A stretch of DNA of 64,000 bases from JAJVIP01 sp964405835 (GTDB taxonomy: Bacteria; Elusimicrobiota; Elusimicrobia; F11): positions 4,459 through 68,458 of the forward strand of contig CAYOPN010000004.1 of NCBI GenBank assembly GCA_964405835.1, written 5' to 3'. Under the pieces are notes generated by a model, which was not told the origin of the DNA, did not search any database, and saw nothing but the letters and a program-made list of their open reading frames with translations. A program made the position numbers and the translations under genes. This document shows, piece by piece, positions 34,096-43,258 of the stretch; the first letter of the stretch is position 1, and every line of letters begins with the position of its first letter.

Positions 34096-35619
34096 ATGTC
34101 CCAGACACTTGAAGGTCTCGTCGGTTCCAAACTTGTCATTGGGTTTCCCGGGACCAAAATCACTCCTGAGATTGTCCAGCAATTCCGGACCACGCACGCC
34201 GGTGGCGTTATTTTTTACCGCATCAACTTTGAATCCCCGCAGCAACTCCGCAAACTGATCTCCGATTTGGAAAACGCGCTCGGCCGCAAACTGCTTGTTA
34301 CCGTCGACCAGGAAGGGGGGCGCGTTACCATGTACCGCGACGGCGTGACCATTTTCCCGGACAATTTGGCTTTCGTCCGGACCGGCAATGTCGATTACGC
34401 GAAGAAGGCCGGTGAAATTGTGGCCAAGGAACTGCGCGCGCTTGGCACCGATGTAAACTTCGCGCCGGTCGTGGACGTGCTCGAGACACCCTATTCGCCG
34501 AACATCGGCATCCGCTCGTTCGGCACCGACCCGAAATTGGTCTCGGACATGGGCGTGGCCTATATCAAAGCGCTGCAAGCGGGCGGCGTGTCGGCGACAG
34601 CAAAACATTTTCCAGGCAGCGGCCCCGCCACCATCGACGGCCACCTGAAATTGCCCACCATCCAATTCACGTGGGACGAGATGAAACCCCATCTGCAGCC
34701 GTTTATCCGCTCCATTGAGGCCGGCGTGGACGTGATCATGTCCTCGCACCCCAAATATCCGCGTCTCGACCCCAATCCCGGCAACATTGCCACCTTCTCG
34801 CGCCGCATCATGACGGACTGTCTGCGCGACGAACTGGGGTTTAAAGGTGTGATATCCAGCGACGACTTGGAAATGGGGGCCATTAAAGAGATGTGTCCGA
34901 TCGATGTGGCCGCCGTGAAGACCGTCGCGGCCGGACATGATCTGGTCCTGAGCTGCCATGATTTCGAAAGCCAACTCAAATGTTATCGAGGATTGGTAGA
35001 AGCTTATAAAGGAAAGCTTTTGCCAATCAATGAGTTAGAAGAAAGCAATGACCGTATCGAAAAGTTGAAATCCAAACGTAAAAATCGGTTTGAAGGAACG
35101 CCGGCGGCGCATCCGGAAGGGGAAAAACTGGCGCTAAAGATCGCATCCGAAGGCGTAGAGGTCATTCAAGACCCGGACAAGGTCCTTCCGCTTCCCAATT
35201 CGCTTCGGCAAGACATAGGAATCATCTTCCCGCAGCTCTCCAGTTTCGCTCCAAAGATAATGATTGAGAAAGCATTTGAAGATGAAATTGGATTTTTTCA
35301 CGAAATCTTGGGCCACCTTCCAGAGAAGCATGTCACCGAGGTTTATGGCATCAATCCCAGCGATGACGACATTGAGAATTGCGCTAACTTGGCCCGCCGG
35401 TCCACCGTCACACTGTTCTTTTGTTTCGACGCCCATCTCTACCCCAAAGAGCAAGAACTCTTCGCGATGCTTCAACGCTCGTCCCGGAAGCTGGTGGTGG
35501 TCCTGCTCCGCAATCCGTACGACAAGACCTTCGTGCGACCCAAAGACGCCTGTTTGACGGCCTTCGGCTTCCGCCGTTCTCAAATCCAAGCTGTTATCGA
35601 CAAGATCTACGGAGAATAA
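34096..35619 (+). CDS. nagZ: Beta-N-acetylhexosaminidase, GH3
   Basis: A 507-residue GH3 enzyme without a signal peptide, so cytoplasmic. Motifs: VTVDQEGGRV, KHFPGSGPATIDGHLKLP (the NagZ-type Asp-His catalytic loop) and SSDDLEMGAI with the nucleophile aspartate. It removes terminal GlcNAc from muropeptides, e.g. GlcNAc-anhydroMurNAc, feeding AnmK and the kinase downstream. Longer than E. coli NagZ (about 340 aa) because a C-terminal GH3 alpha/beta domain is present. The BadF-type kinase starts 2 bp after it. Confidence 0.88.
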   Translation: MSQTLEGLVGSKLVIGFPGTKITPEIVQQFRTTHAGGVIFYRINFESPQQLRKLISDLENALGRKLLVTVDQEGGRVTMYRDGVTIFPDNLAFVRTGNVDYAKKAGEIVAKELRALGTDVNFAPVVDVLETPYSPNIGIRSFGTDPKLVSDMGVAYIKALQAGGVSATAKHFPGSGPATIDGHLKLPTIQFTWDEMKPHLQPFIRSIEAGVDVIMSSHPKYPRLDPNPGNIATFSRRIMTDCLRDELGFKGVISSDDLEMGAIKEMCPIDVAAVKTVAAGHDLVLSCHDFESQLKCYRGLVEAYKGKLLPINELEESNDRIEKLKSKRKNRFEGTPAAHPEGEKLALKIASEGVEVIQDPDKVLPLPNSLRQDIGIIFPQLSSFAPKIMIEKAFEDEIGFFHEILGHLPEKHVTEVYGINPSDDDIENCANLARRSTVTLFFCFDAHLYPKEQELFAMLQRSSRKLVVVLLRNPYDKTFVRPKDACLTAFGFRRSQIQAVIDKIYGE

Positions 35620-35620
35620 A

Positions 35621-36280
35621 ATGGATATCTACGCCGACGTTGGAGGGACCCACGTGCGCGCTTGGGCAGAGGGAGAAGGCAAGCGCATCGAGAACCTTAT
35701 TATTGGGCTCCGCGGCGTGTGGACCAGCGCCGAAAAAACCGCCTGGAAGAAGAAATTCCGCGGCATCGCGCCCAAGATTACGGTGCTCTCCGATGTGGAA
35801 CTGGCCCACCGCATCAAATTTGGCAAGGGCCCCGGTATTGTGATCAACGCCGGCACCGGCGCCATCGCTTATGGCCGCAACATCGACGGAAAAACCGCGC
35901 GCGCGGGAGGATTGGGACCGCTGGTGGGCGACGAGGGCTCGGCTTTTTGGATTGGAAAAGAATATTTACGGATGCAATACCAGATCGAACCCGATCACCG
36001 TGTCATCCGGCCCTATGTGGTGGGAGCGAACCCGGTGGCCAAAATCGCCGCGCTCGCCAAAAAAGTCGTTCAGATTGCCGAAGAAAAACCCAATTCGTTT
36101 GAGCGGCGGATTGTCAACGAGGCGTTCGTGCATCTGCGGGAGCTGCTAAAGGAAGTGCGGATGAAACTGCGGATGCCGCACCGCAGTCCGATCGGACTGA
36201 CGGGCGGGTTGTTCGAAAACAAATTCTTTAAGATGTCGTTCGCAAAGTTTTTAACGGGGAACGGCGGTTCCGGGTTTTGA
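35621..36280 (+). CDS. BadF/BadG-type sugar kinase (GlcNAc/MurNAc kinase-like), short
   Basis: A 219-residue ASKHA-fold kinase: phosphate-1 loop YADVGGTHVRAW, NAGTGAIAYG, GGLGPLVGDEGSAFWIG and GLTGGLFEN. It probably phosphorylates the GlcNAc released by NagZ. Family members are about 290-330 residues; here the chain ends shortly after the GGLFEN motif, about 60 or more residues early, in a segment that overlaps the convergent hpf gene by 53 bp. It may be a natural short form or a truncated gene. Confidence 0.7.
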   Translation: MDIYADVGGTHVRAWAEGEGKRIENLIIGLRGVWTSAEKTAWKKKFRGIAPKITVLSDVELAHRIKFGKGPGIVINAGTGAIAYGRNIDGKTARAGGLGPLVGDEGSAFWIGKEYLRMQYQIEPDHRVIRPYVVGANPVAKIAALAKKVVQIAEEKPNSFERRIVNEAFVHLRELLKEVRMKLRMPHRSPIGLTGGLFENKFFKMSFAKFLTGNGGSGF

Positions 36281-36566
36281 TGTCCTTGTAGAGTTTGTGG
36301 ATCTGGGACTCGAGGACTTTGGACGCGGCGTCGATGGCTTCCATCATGGTTTCGGCGGTTTTTTTCACGTCGATGGTCTTGCGGGGGACTTTGGCGATCA
36401 CGTGACAGACTTCGGACCCTTTGCGGTGGTGATGGCTGGTTGTTAGAAAGTATTCGATGCGAATGATCCGGTCCTCAAAGCGGTCAAGCTTCGCGAGCCG
36501 GTCGTAGATATGGTCCTTCCAACGCGCCTGCACCGTTGTCTCATGCCCTCGAATGAAAACCTGCAT
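36228..36566 (-). CDS. hpf: Ribosome hibernation promoting factor / RaiA-type
   Basis: A 112-residue short-form HPF: MQVFIRGHETTV start (beta1-helix), then FEDRIIRIEYFL, CHVIAKVPRKTIDV and a basic helix (SQIHKLYKDIKTR). It binds the 30S decoding site and holds ribosomes inactive in stationary phase. AAGGAGG precedes the ATG. Divergent from trpS across 40 bp; the 3' end overlaps the kinase gene. Confidence 0.85.
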   Translation of the reverse strand: MQVFIRGHETTVQARWKDHIYDRLAKLDRFEDRIIRIEYFLTTSHHHRKGSEVCHVIAKVPRKTIDVKKTAETMMEAIDAASKVLESQIHKLYKDIKTRNRRSPLKTLRTTS

Positions 36567-36606
36567 CGCATCCTCCTTGGAATTTTTCTAATGTCCGCGG
36601 ACGATT

Positions 36607-37599
36607 ATGCAAAAAAAACGCGTCTTTTCCGGCATACAACCTTCCGGCATTGTTCATATCGGCAACTACATCGGCGCTTTGAAGAACTGGGCGCTTATGC
36701 AACAGGACCACGATTGCATCTACTGTATCGTCGATCTGCACGCGATTACGGTGCCGCAGGATCCGAAAGACCTGCGCGAACGCATTTTGTTGACGACCGC
36801 CATCACGCTGGCCTCAGGCATCGACCCGGAACAATCCATCCTCTTTGTTCAATCCGACGTTCCCGAACATGCCGAGCTTGCCTGGCTGCTTAATTGCATC
36901 GTCTACTACGGCGAGCTCAAACAAATGACGCAATTTAAAGACAAGTCGACCGTTCGCGGCGAAGGCACGTCGGCCGGCCTGTTCACGTATCCGGTTTTGA
37001 TGGCGGCGGACATATTGCTTTATGGAACACACGCGGTGCCCGTCGGAGACGATCAACGTCAGCATCTCGAGCTCGCGCGCCTTATCGCGCGACGACTCGA
37101 AAAAGACGTCGACAAATGGGTCGTGGTGCCGACCGCGTTCATCGGCAAAGCGGGCGCGCGCGTGATGGGGCTCGACGATCCGGCCGCGAAGATGAGCAAG
37201 TCCGCTTCCAGCGAATTCAATTACATTTCGCTCGCCGATTCGGCCGACACGATCCGGAAAAAAATCAAGAAAGCCGTCACCGATTCCGGAACGACCATTG
37301 AATTTGACGAGGAGAAACGCCCTGCGATCGCGAACCTGCTCACAATTTACAGTTCGCTGTCGGACCGGCCGATTCCCGACATTGTGCAGCAGTACGTGGG
37401 CAAAGGGTACGGCGATTTCAAAAAAGACCTGGCCGAAGTGGTGGTGGAAGGGTTGGCGCCGATGCAAAAACGCATCCAAGATTTTTCGTCGGACCCAGCA
37501 CAACTTCAGAAAATTCTCACCGAAGGGGCGGAAAAGGCATCCGCCATTGCACGTCCCCGAATGGCTGAACTCAAAAAGCTACTTGGGCTTGGGAAATGA
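36607..37599 (+). CDS. trpS: Tryptophanyl-tRNA synthetase
   Basis: A 330-residue class Ic synthetase. HIGH-type motif HIGN within SGIQPSGIVHIGNYIGA, GDDQRQHLELAR, and KMSKSA in the PAAKMSKSASSEF region. Length is typical. It charges tRNA-Trp. A palindromic repeat separates it from tldD. Confidence 0.95.
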   Translation: MQKKRVFSGIQPSGIVHIGNYIGALKNWALMQQDHDCIYCIVDLHAITVPQDPKDLRERILLTTAITLASGIDPEQSILFVQSDVPEHAELAWLLNCIVYYGELKQMTQFKDKSTVRGEGTSAGLFTYPVLMAADILLYGTHAVPVGDDQRQHLELARLIARRLEKDVDKWVVVPTAFIGKAGARVMGLDDPAAKMSKSASSEFNYISLADSADTIRKKIKKAVTDSGTTIEFDEEKRPAIANLLTIYSSLSDRPIPDIVQQYVGKGYGDFKKDLAEVVVEGLAPMQKRIQDFSSDPAQLQKILTEGAEKASAIARPRMAELKKLLGLGK

Positions 37600-37604
37600 T
37601 CAAT

Positions 37605-37682
37605 CGTCATCCCGGCGAAAGCCGGGATCCAGGTCTTAAACATCAGGTAAAGGACTGGGCCCCGGCTTTCGCCGGGGTGACG
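37605..37682 (+). repeat. REP-like palindromic element, copy 4 (78 bp)
   Basis: One base different from copy 3. It fills the trpS-tldD gap, ending 5 bp before the tldD ATG, so the right-hand hairpin sits where a ribosome-binding site would be expected. Confidence 0.9.
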
Positions 37683-37687
37683 AATTA

Positions 37688-39064
37688 ATGAAAGATCAGC
37701 TTTCCGATTTGGTCTCTCATCTTGAGAAGATCGTTCCCTACGCGGCGGCGCTTTATAAGAAGAAATCCGGTACGCGCGTTAACGTCAACCGCGTTCAGGA
37801 GAGCGTGGACCCGGAAGATCCGTCGGAAGGCCTGGTCGTTACTCTATCGAACGGACAAAACTTTTTTGAATACGCCACCAACCGTTGGACTTGGCCCGAA
37901 CTTAAATCCACGCTGACTGATCTTGCCAAGGCCTCCCTCAAAGAACTCGATAAGAAATTACCCATCAAACCCGTAGATCCCGGCCAAGCCATCGACCGAG
38001 ATTTCCAGACCGCATGCAAAGTGGACCCTTCCACGCGTTCCGCCAAAGAAAAACTCGACCTGGCCCGCGAGCGCATGAAAACCGCGCTCGGCGCAGGACC
38101 CAACGTCGCGAACGCGGTGTCCGTTCTTGGCGACACGACCAGCGAAGACATATTTGTGAACCGGACCAAACGCATGTCGCAGCGCATCACGCGTGTCGAC
38201 GCCATCCTGGTTGTGTTCGTGGCCGACGGCGACCGGATGGGGGAAGTGCACAGCGGCGTTTCCAAAAATGGCGGGCTAGAAAAAGCGGTGATTTCCGAGG
38301 AGGAAATCAAACGCATGGTGGCCGATGCCGGTGTGCTGGCAAAAACCGAACGGTTGCAGCCGGGTCTCTACGACGTGGTGACCGATCCAGAATGGTCCGG
38401 CATTATCGCGCACGAATGTTTTGGACATGGCATGGAGACCGATCTGTACGTGCGACAACGCGCGCTCAGCCAAAGCTACATCGGCAAACCGGTAGCGTCA
38501 CCGGTTGTGAACATGTTCGATGATCCGTCATTGATTGATGAGGCCGGCGGCTTTTTCTTTGACGATGAAGGCCAGCCGAGTTCGAGCACGCACATAATCA
38601 AAGACGGAATTCTGCAGCGCGGACTCACCGACATGGCCTCCGCCGGCGCATTGAAACTGGTCCGCTCCGCCAACGGACGCCGCGAAAGTTTCGCGCGCAA
38701 AGCCTACGCGCGCATGACCAATACTTTTTTCGAGAATGGGCGGCATTCGCCGCAAGAGATCATTGCCTCCGTTGATAACGGGCTCTATCTGCGTCATGCC
38801 ACCAATGGGATGGAAGACCCGCAAGCGTGGGGGATTCAAGTCGAAGGACTTTGGGCGGAGGAAATCAAACAGGGGAAACTGACCGGAAAAGTGTATTCGC
38901 CGGTCATCATGACCGGTTTTGTGCCGGACCTGCTCAAATCAATATCGATGGTAGGCAACGACCGCTGGATTTCTGGGCTCGGCATGTGCGGCAAGGGTCA
39001 CAAAGAGTGGGTTAAAAACACCACGGGTGGCCCGCACCTCAAGATGCGGGCACGGCTGGCATAA
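37688..39064 (+). CDS. tldD: TldD metalloprotease subunit
   Basis: A 458-residue peptidase with the TldD zinc motif HExxxH (HECFGHGMETD) followed by ALSQSYIGKPVAS and the GFVPDLLKSISMVGNDR block. TldD with TldE forms a tubular heterodimer that degrades unfolded peptides and matures some modified peptides. The start codon follows palindromic copy 4 almost directly, with no clear Shine-Dalgarno. Confidence 0.9.
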   Translation: MKDQLSDLVSHLEKIVPYAAALYKKKSGTRVNVNRVQESVDPEDPSEGLVVTLSNGQNFFEYATNRWTWPELKSTLTDLAKASLKELDKKLPIKPVDPGQAIDRDFQTACKVDPSTRSAKEKLDLARERMKTALGAGPNVANAVSVLGDTTSEDIFVNRTKRMSQRITRVDAILVVFVADGDRMGEVHSGVSKNGGLEKAVISEEEIKRMVADAGVLAKTERLQPGLYDVVTDPEWSGIIAHECFGHGMETDLYVRQRALSQSYIGKPVASPVVNMFDDPSLIDEAGGFFFDDEGQPSSSTHIIKDGILQRGLTDMASAGALKLVRSANGRRESFARKAYARMTNTFFENGRHSPQEIIASVDNGLYLRHATNGMEDPQAWGIQVEGLWAEEIKQGKLTGKVYSPVIMTGFVPDLLKSISMVGNDRWISGLGMCGKGHKEWVKNTTGGPHLKMRARLA

Positions 39065-39069
39065 GTACC

Positions 39070-39145
39070 AATCCTCAATCATCAAGCATCAAACTCTCAA
39101 TTAATTTATTGGAATTTGATGCTTGAGAATTGATGATTGAGAATT
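39070..39145. repeat. Long imperfect inverted repeat between tldD and tldE
   Basis: The left arm (about 39070-39093) and right arm (about 39115-39145) share CTCAATCATCA and AGCATCAAA blocks, with a short extra stretch in the right arm. The AT-rich centre gives a long weak hairpin in RNA. It could be a mobile palindrome remnant or an attenuator between the two subunits. Confidence 0.6.
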
Positions 39146-39158
39146 AACAAGGACAAGA

Positions 39159-40460
39159 ATGCTAAAGGAAATATCAGAGAAATTAAACTCTGCTCCGCTA
39201 AGCGGATGGCAGGTGCGTTGGACGCACAAACAATCCCACCAGTCGTTCATCGCGCTCTCGGAATTGGAATGCCGCAGGCTCGTCGACACCGAATCCTGCA
39301 TCGTTTCGATTTATAAGAAGAAACCCTCCGGCGCGCTCGGCATGGCCAGTTTCAAAATTACTCCGGCCAACCTTGATCATTGGGACAAGGAGTTTCAGCA
39401 AGCATTGTTTGCGGCCGATCTCGTAAACAACCAGGCATTCGAATTGGCCGAGCAGCCGAAGTCACTTTCCAACGTTGAAATCAAAGAAAAGGGACTTGGA
39501 TCCCAAACACTGGCCTCCTGCGAGGACCGTCTGCGCGACGCCGTTGCGAAAGAAAATGGAATCCGGCTTTCCGCGGCCGAATTTTTCGTCGATCAAATCG
39601 AGACCCGGCTTCTAAATCACAAAGGCCTCGACGTGTCGCAGGAAGAAACATTTTTGCAGACCGAATTCATCTTGCTCGCGCGCGACGGCGACCGCGAAAA
39701 CGAATACATCAACCGCACCACGCGCCGCTTCTCACAAGATTTTGACCTGGAGGGAGAGACCTCCCAAAGCGCCCGGTTCGCCCGCGACGCCACGCACGCC
39801 GCGCTGCCGAAGACCGGAACATTCCCAGTCCTCTTATCAGAGGAGCCGCTTGATCAGCTTTTTAACCCGCTCATCGCCCGCTCGAGCGCGCGTCTAAAAT
39901 ACAACAAGATGATGAACGCCGAACTCGGCCGCAGCGTGGTCAATGAAGGCGCTGTCAAAGGGGACAAGATCACCATCTGGTCGAACGGCACCGTCGATCG
40001 CGCGGTCGGCTCCAACCGCTTCGATTCTTATGGGACACCAATGGGTCGCGTAAATCTCATAGAGAAAAACGTGCTCAAAACGTACTTGGCCGATAAACGT
40101 TACGCCGATTATCTTTCGGTGCCCGTCACGGGGGAACTTGGAAATATTGAAGTGGAGGCCGGAAGTGTTCCTTTTAAAACGTTGAGTGACGCGGCCAGCG
40201 GGAACGGAAAACCGATTTATCACCTGCAGGCCTTCTCCGCGTTTGAACCCAACGCGATCACCGGCGCGTTCAGCGCCGAGATTCGGGCCGGTTATGAAAT
40301 CAGCAAAGACGGCGTTCGCGCCATCAAAGGCGGCTCGGTCTCGGGCGTGCTCCAACGCGACATCCTCAATTCTTGGCTCTCCAAAGAACGAGTCCAACGC
40401 GAACGCGCGTTGGTGCCGCAGGGAATATTATTTTCCAACCTTACCATCGCCGGCGCGTAA
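39159..40460 (+). CDS. tldE: TldE/PmbA-type partner subunit
   Basis: A 433-residue TldD/PmbA-family protein without an HExxxH motif, as expected for TldE. Conserved parts include GLDVSQEETFLQ, FPVLLSEEPLDQLFNPLIAR and FDSYGTPMGRVNLIE. It follows tldD on the same strand across a 94-bp gap holding the inverted repeat. AAGGACAAG precedes the ATG. Confidence 0.85.
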   Translation: MLKEISEKLNSAPLSGWQVRWTHKQSHQSFIALSELECRRLVDTESCIVSIYKKKPSGALGMASFKITPANLDHWDKEFQQALFAADLVNNQAFELAEQPKSLSNVEIKEKGLGSQTLASCEDRLRDAVAKENGIRLSAAEFFVDQIETRLLNHKGLDVSQEETFLQTEFILLARDGDRENEYINRTTRRFSQDFDLEGETSQSARFARDATHAALPKTGTFPVLLSEEPLDQLFNPLIARSSARLKYNKMMNAELGRSVVNEGAVKGDKITIWSNGTVDRAVGSNRFDSYGTPMGRVNLIEKNVLKTYLADKRYADYLSVPVTGELGNIEVEAGSVPFKTLSDAASGNGKPIYHLQAFSAFEPNAITGAFSAEIRAGYEISKDGVRAIKGGSVSGVLQRDILNSWLSKERVQRERALVPQGILFSNLTIAGA

Positions 40461-40463
40461 GCC

Positions 40464-41912
40464 ATGCTGTTTAACTCTTACCACTTCCTGATTTTCTTTC
40501 CGGTCGTGACCATAGGGTTTTTCCTGCTCGGTCACCGGTTCCGTTGGGCATGGCTTCTGGCGGCAAGCTGTTATTTCTACGCGGCGTTCATTCCGGTCTA
40601 TATCCTTATTCTTTTCTTCACGATCCTGGTCGATTACGCGGCAGGGATCTTGATAGAAAACAGCCAGGGAAAACGCCGCAAGATGATGCTCGTGTTAAGC
40701 CTCATCGCCAACATCGGCGTGCTGGCGTTTTTCAAGTACTACAACTTCGCGGCCGCCAACATCGACGCGCTGGCCGCCGCCATTGGTTGGAATTATTCCG
40801 TGCCACTCCTGGGAATCATCCTGCCGATCGGACTCTCGTTCCACACGTTCCAATCTATGAGCTACACCATCGAGGTCTACCGCGGAAACCAAAAAGCGGA
40901 GCGGCACCTGGGCATCTTCGCGCTTTACGTGATGTTCTATCCGCAATTGGTGGCCGGGCCCATCGAGCGCCCGCAAAACTTGTTGCATCAATTCCACGAG
41001 CCGAAATATTTCGATTACACCCAGGCCGTTTCCGGATTGCGGCTGATGGCGTGGGGCTTCTTCAAAAAAATCGTGATTGCCGATTCGTTGGCGTATTTTG
41101 TGAACATTTTTTACGGCGCGCCGCGCGACCACGCGGGCCTGCCGCTTTTGGTCGGCACCGTCTTTTTCGCCTATCAAATCTATTGTGACTTCTCGGGATA
41201 TTCCGACATTGCGCGCGGTTCGGCGCGCGTAATGGGTTTTCATCTCATGAAAAATTTCGACAGCCCGTACCTCGCGCGCTCGGTGGCGGAATTCTGGTCG
41301 CGCTGGCACATCTCACTTTCCACCTGGTTCAAAGACTACGTCTATATCCCGCTCGGCGGAAACCGCGTGGCGACGCCGCGTTTGTGTTTCAATTTGATGG
41401 TCACGTTTTTGCTGAGCGGCCTCTGGCATGGCGCTAACTGGACCTACGTGGTGTGGGGGGGATTGAACGGACTCTATCTGCTCAGCGCCGTGCTCACGAC
41501 CAACTTCCGTCCGCTTGAAAAATTTCCGCGCTTCGGCGCCGCGCTCTCCACGCTTTCGGTTTTCTGCCTTATCTCGTTCTCTTGGATTTTCTTCCGCGCA
41601 GCGTCTTTGTCCGATGCGCTGTATATCATCAACCATCTCTTTAGCGATGCCGGGCAGTGGATCTCACAACTTTCGGACTCATCCTATCTCAAGTCCCACC
41701 TCTACATGGGCGAAGGCCGGAAATTCCGCGTGGCGCTGATTTCCATTTTTGTGCTTCAACTCATTGAGTACATCAACCGTCGCCGCCCGCTCGCCGTGGA
41801 GTTCGCGGCGCGGCCCTTGGTGCTCCGTTGGGTCGTGTACGTGGTATTGGCGATTGTGGTCCTAAATTCGGGCGCGGTGAGCGAGCTGCCTTTCATTTAT
41901 TTCCAGTTCTAA
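40464..41912 (+). CDS. MBOAT O-acyltransferase (AlgI/DltB-like)
   Basis: A 482-residue polytopic membrane protein with the AlgI signature PIGLSFHTFQSMSY, QLVAGPIERP, FSGYSDIARG and the catalytic-histidine segment LSGLWHGANWTYVVWG. Such proteins transfer acetyl groups across the membrane to exopolysaccharide or cell-wall polymers. It overlaps the SGNH-type partner by TAATG, the usual AlgI-AlgX/J-like pairing. The polymer is not evident from this window. Confidence 0.88.
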   Translation: MLFNSYHFLIFFPVVTIGFFLLGHRFRWAWLLAASCYFYAAFIPVYILILFFTILVDYAAGILIENSQGKRRKMMLVLSLIANIGVLAFFKYYNFAAANIDALAAAIGWNYSVPLLGIILPIGLSFHTFQSMSYTIEVYRGNQKAERHLGIFALYVMFYPQLVAGPIERPQNLLHQFHEPKYFDYTQAVSGLRLMAWGFFKKIVIADSLAYFVNIFYGAPRDHAGLPLLVGTVFFAYQIYCDFSGYSDIARGSARVMGFHLMKNFDSPYLARSVAEFWSRWHISLSTWFKDYVYIPLGGNRVATPRLCFNLMVTFLLSGLWHGANWTYVVWGGLNGLYLLSAVLTTNFRPLEKFPRFGAALSTLSVFCLISFSWIFFRAASLSDALYIINHLFSDAGQWISQLSDSSYLKSHLYMGEGRKFRVALISIFVLQLIEYINRRRPLAVEFAARPLVLRWVVYVVLAIVVLNSGAVSELPFIYFQF

Positions 41913-42895
41913 TGAATCCGACGAAACGCTTTCTCATCAAACTCGCCGTGCTGGCTGCGTTGATTGTGGCAATCCAGGTCTCCATGTACATGTCGAAGGG
42001 CGGGGACCGTAAGTTCTTCATGATTGAAATCAAGGACTACCATGCGGTCATTGCGAAAAACCCCTCCGTCATTTATTTCATCGACAGCGTGAACACGGCC
42101 GTTTCACCGACGGATAAAGACAAGCGTTCCATTTCCCAGATGCTTGGGGACCTCGTCCCGGCGATCACGGTAGCGCCGCTGGACCACTCGGCCTACAACA
42201 TGTTCGTGTACCGGAGCTTCCTAGAAAATATGCCGAAGCGAGGGTTTCACCCGCAAACCGTGATTGTGCATATCAACCTGCGCTCGTTCTCGACCGGTTG
42301 GTACAAAAACGCGGGCTGGCAATTCTCCAAGTTGCGATTGACCTTGGACCACGATTTCCTTCTGTTCCGCGCGTTTTTTAAGCCGCTCGCAATATTTAAG
42401 GCCATCAACCTAAATCCTATTTCTGAGGAAGAATTCCAAAGCATGCCGGTCATGGACGGCGACCACGCGATCGGGACCATCCGGGACCTCAACGCTCTGT
42501 GGAACAACGGTTACCCGGAATCGATGTACGCCAAAAAATTCATTCAGCATTACATGTACAGGCTGACGCCCGAGCACGAATACGTGCAATCGATGGCGGC
42601 AATGGCGCGTTTCATGAAAAGCCACGGGATCCGCGGCATTTTTTATGTATCGCCGGTGGACGTTGAAACCGGAACCGGTTACCTAGGACCGCGCTTTCAG
42701 GAAAGAATCCGCGAAAATACGGCTGTTTTGAAAACGGCGCTGGAACAAGAAGGGACGGAACTGCTCGATTTGTCGGCCGCGGTGCCGAGCAATGGATTTA
42801 ATTGGCTTTTGGACCGGGACCCGTGCGAACACGTGAACGAGCGCGGCCGAAAAATCATCGCCGGGGAGCTGGCGAAAACGCTTAATTCCCATTGA
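41912..42895 (+). CDS. SGNH-type acetylation partner (DltD/AlgX-like)
   Basis: About 327 residues starting at ATG 41912 (the frame opens at 41828 inside the MBOAT gene). An N-terminal membrane segment (about residues 8-24) anchors a periplasmic domain. The C-terminal DPCEHVNERGRK fits the conserved Asp/His region of SGNH-fold acetyltransferases, and FIDSVNTAVSP near residue 50 could hold the nucleophile serine. It would complete transfer of acetyl groups brought by the MBOAT protein. Confidence 0.65.
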   Translation: MNPTKRFLIKLAVLAALIVAIQVSMYMSKGGDRKFFMIEIKDYHAVIAKNPSVIYFIDSVNTAVSPTDKDKRSISQMLGDLVPAITVAPLDHSAYNMFVYRSFLENMPKRGFHPQTVIVHINLRSFSTGWYKNAGWQFSKLRLTLDHDFLLFRAFFKPLAIFKAINLNPISEEEFQSMPVMDGDHAIGTIRDLNALWNNGYPESMYAKKFIQHYMYRLTPEHEYVQSMAAMARFMKSHGIRGIFYVSPVDVETGTGYLGPRFQERIRENTAVLKTALEQEGTELLDLSAAVPSNGFNWLLDRDPCEHVNERGRKIIAGELAKTLNSH

Positions 42896-42925
42896 AAACG
42901 GGGTAAAAATGGCTAACCTTAGGCC

Positions 42926-43258
42926 ATGAATTTTTTAAGAGACCTTGTCCGGTGGTTCATCAAAGGCGAGCGCCGCAAAAACACCCCGTCTTCTCAGCAC
43001 GAAAATAAGGTGCCTGTCCAAAAGGTGTCCATTGAGCCTGCCGCCATCCCCGAAGTGACCGCTCCCGAAACCAATTACCAATCCCCAACTTTCGATTTTT
43101 TAAAAGAAAATTCTTCCGCCGAATTCATGGTTGATCTGCAGTCGATCCGCCCATTGGCCGAGCAATTTGACCGGGCGCGTGAAGAACTCCTCAGAGAACT
43201 ACAGCGTTTGGCCCCTCCGAAAAAGCGCATAACCGAAATCTTCCGAAAAGCCGCATGA
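42926..43258 (+). CDS. Uncharacterised 110-aa protein upstream of PilZ gene
   Basis: A hydrophilic protein with an amphipathic N-terminal helix (FLRDLVRWFIKG), a proline-rich middle and a C-terminal helix (LAEQFDRAREELLRELQRL). No known family is recognised. It overlaps the PilZ gene by ATGA, so the two may act together. Confidence 0.55.
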   Translation: MNFLRDLVRWFIKGERRKNTPSSQHENKVPVQKVSIEPAAIPEVTAPETNYQSPTFDFLKENSSAEFMVDLQSIRPLAEQFDRAREELLRELQRLAPPKKRITEIFRKAA

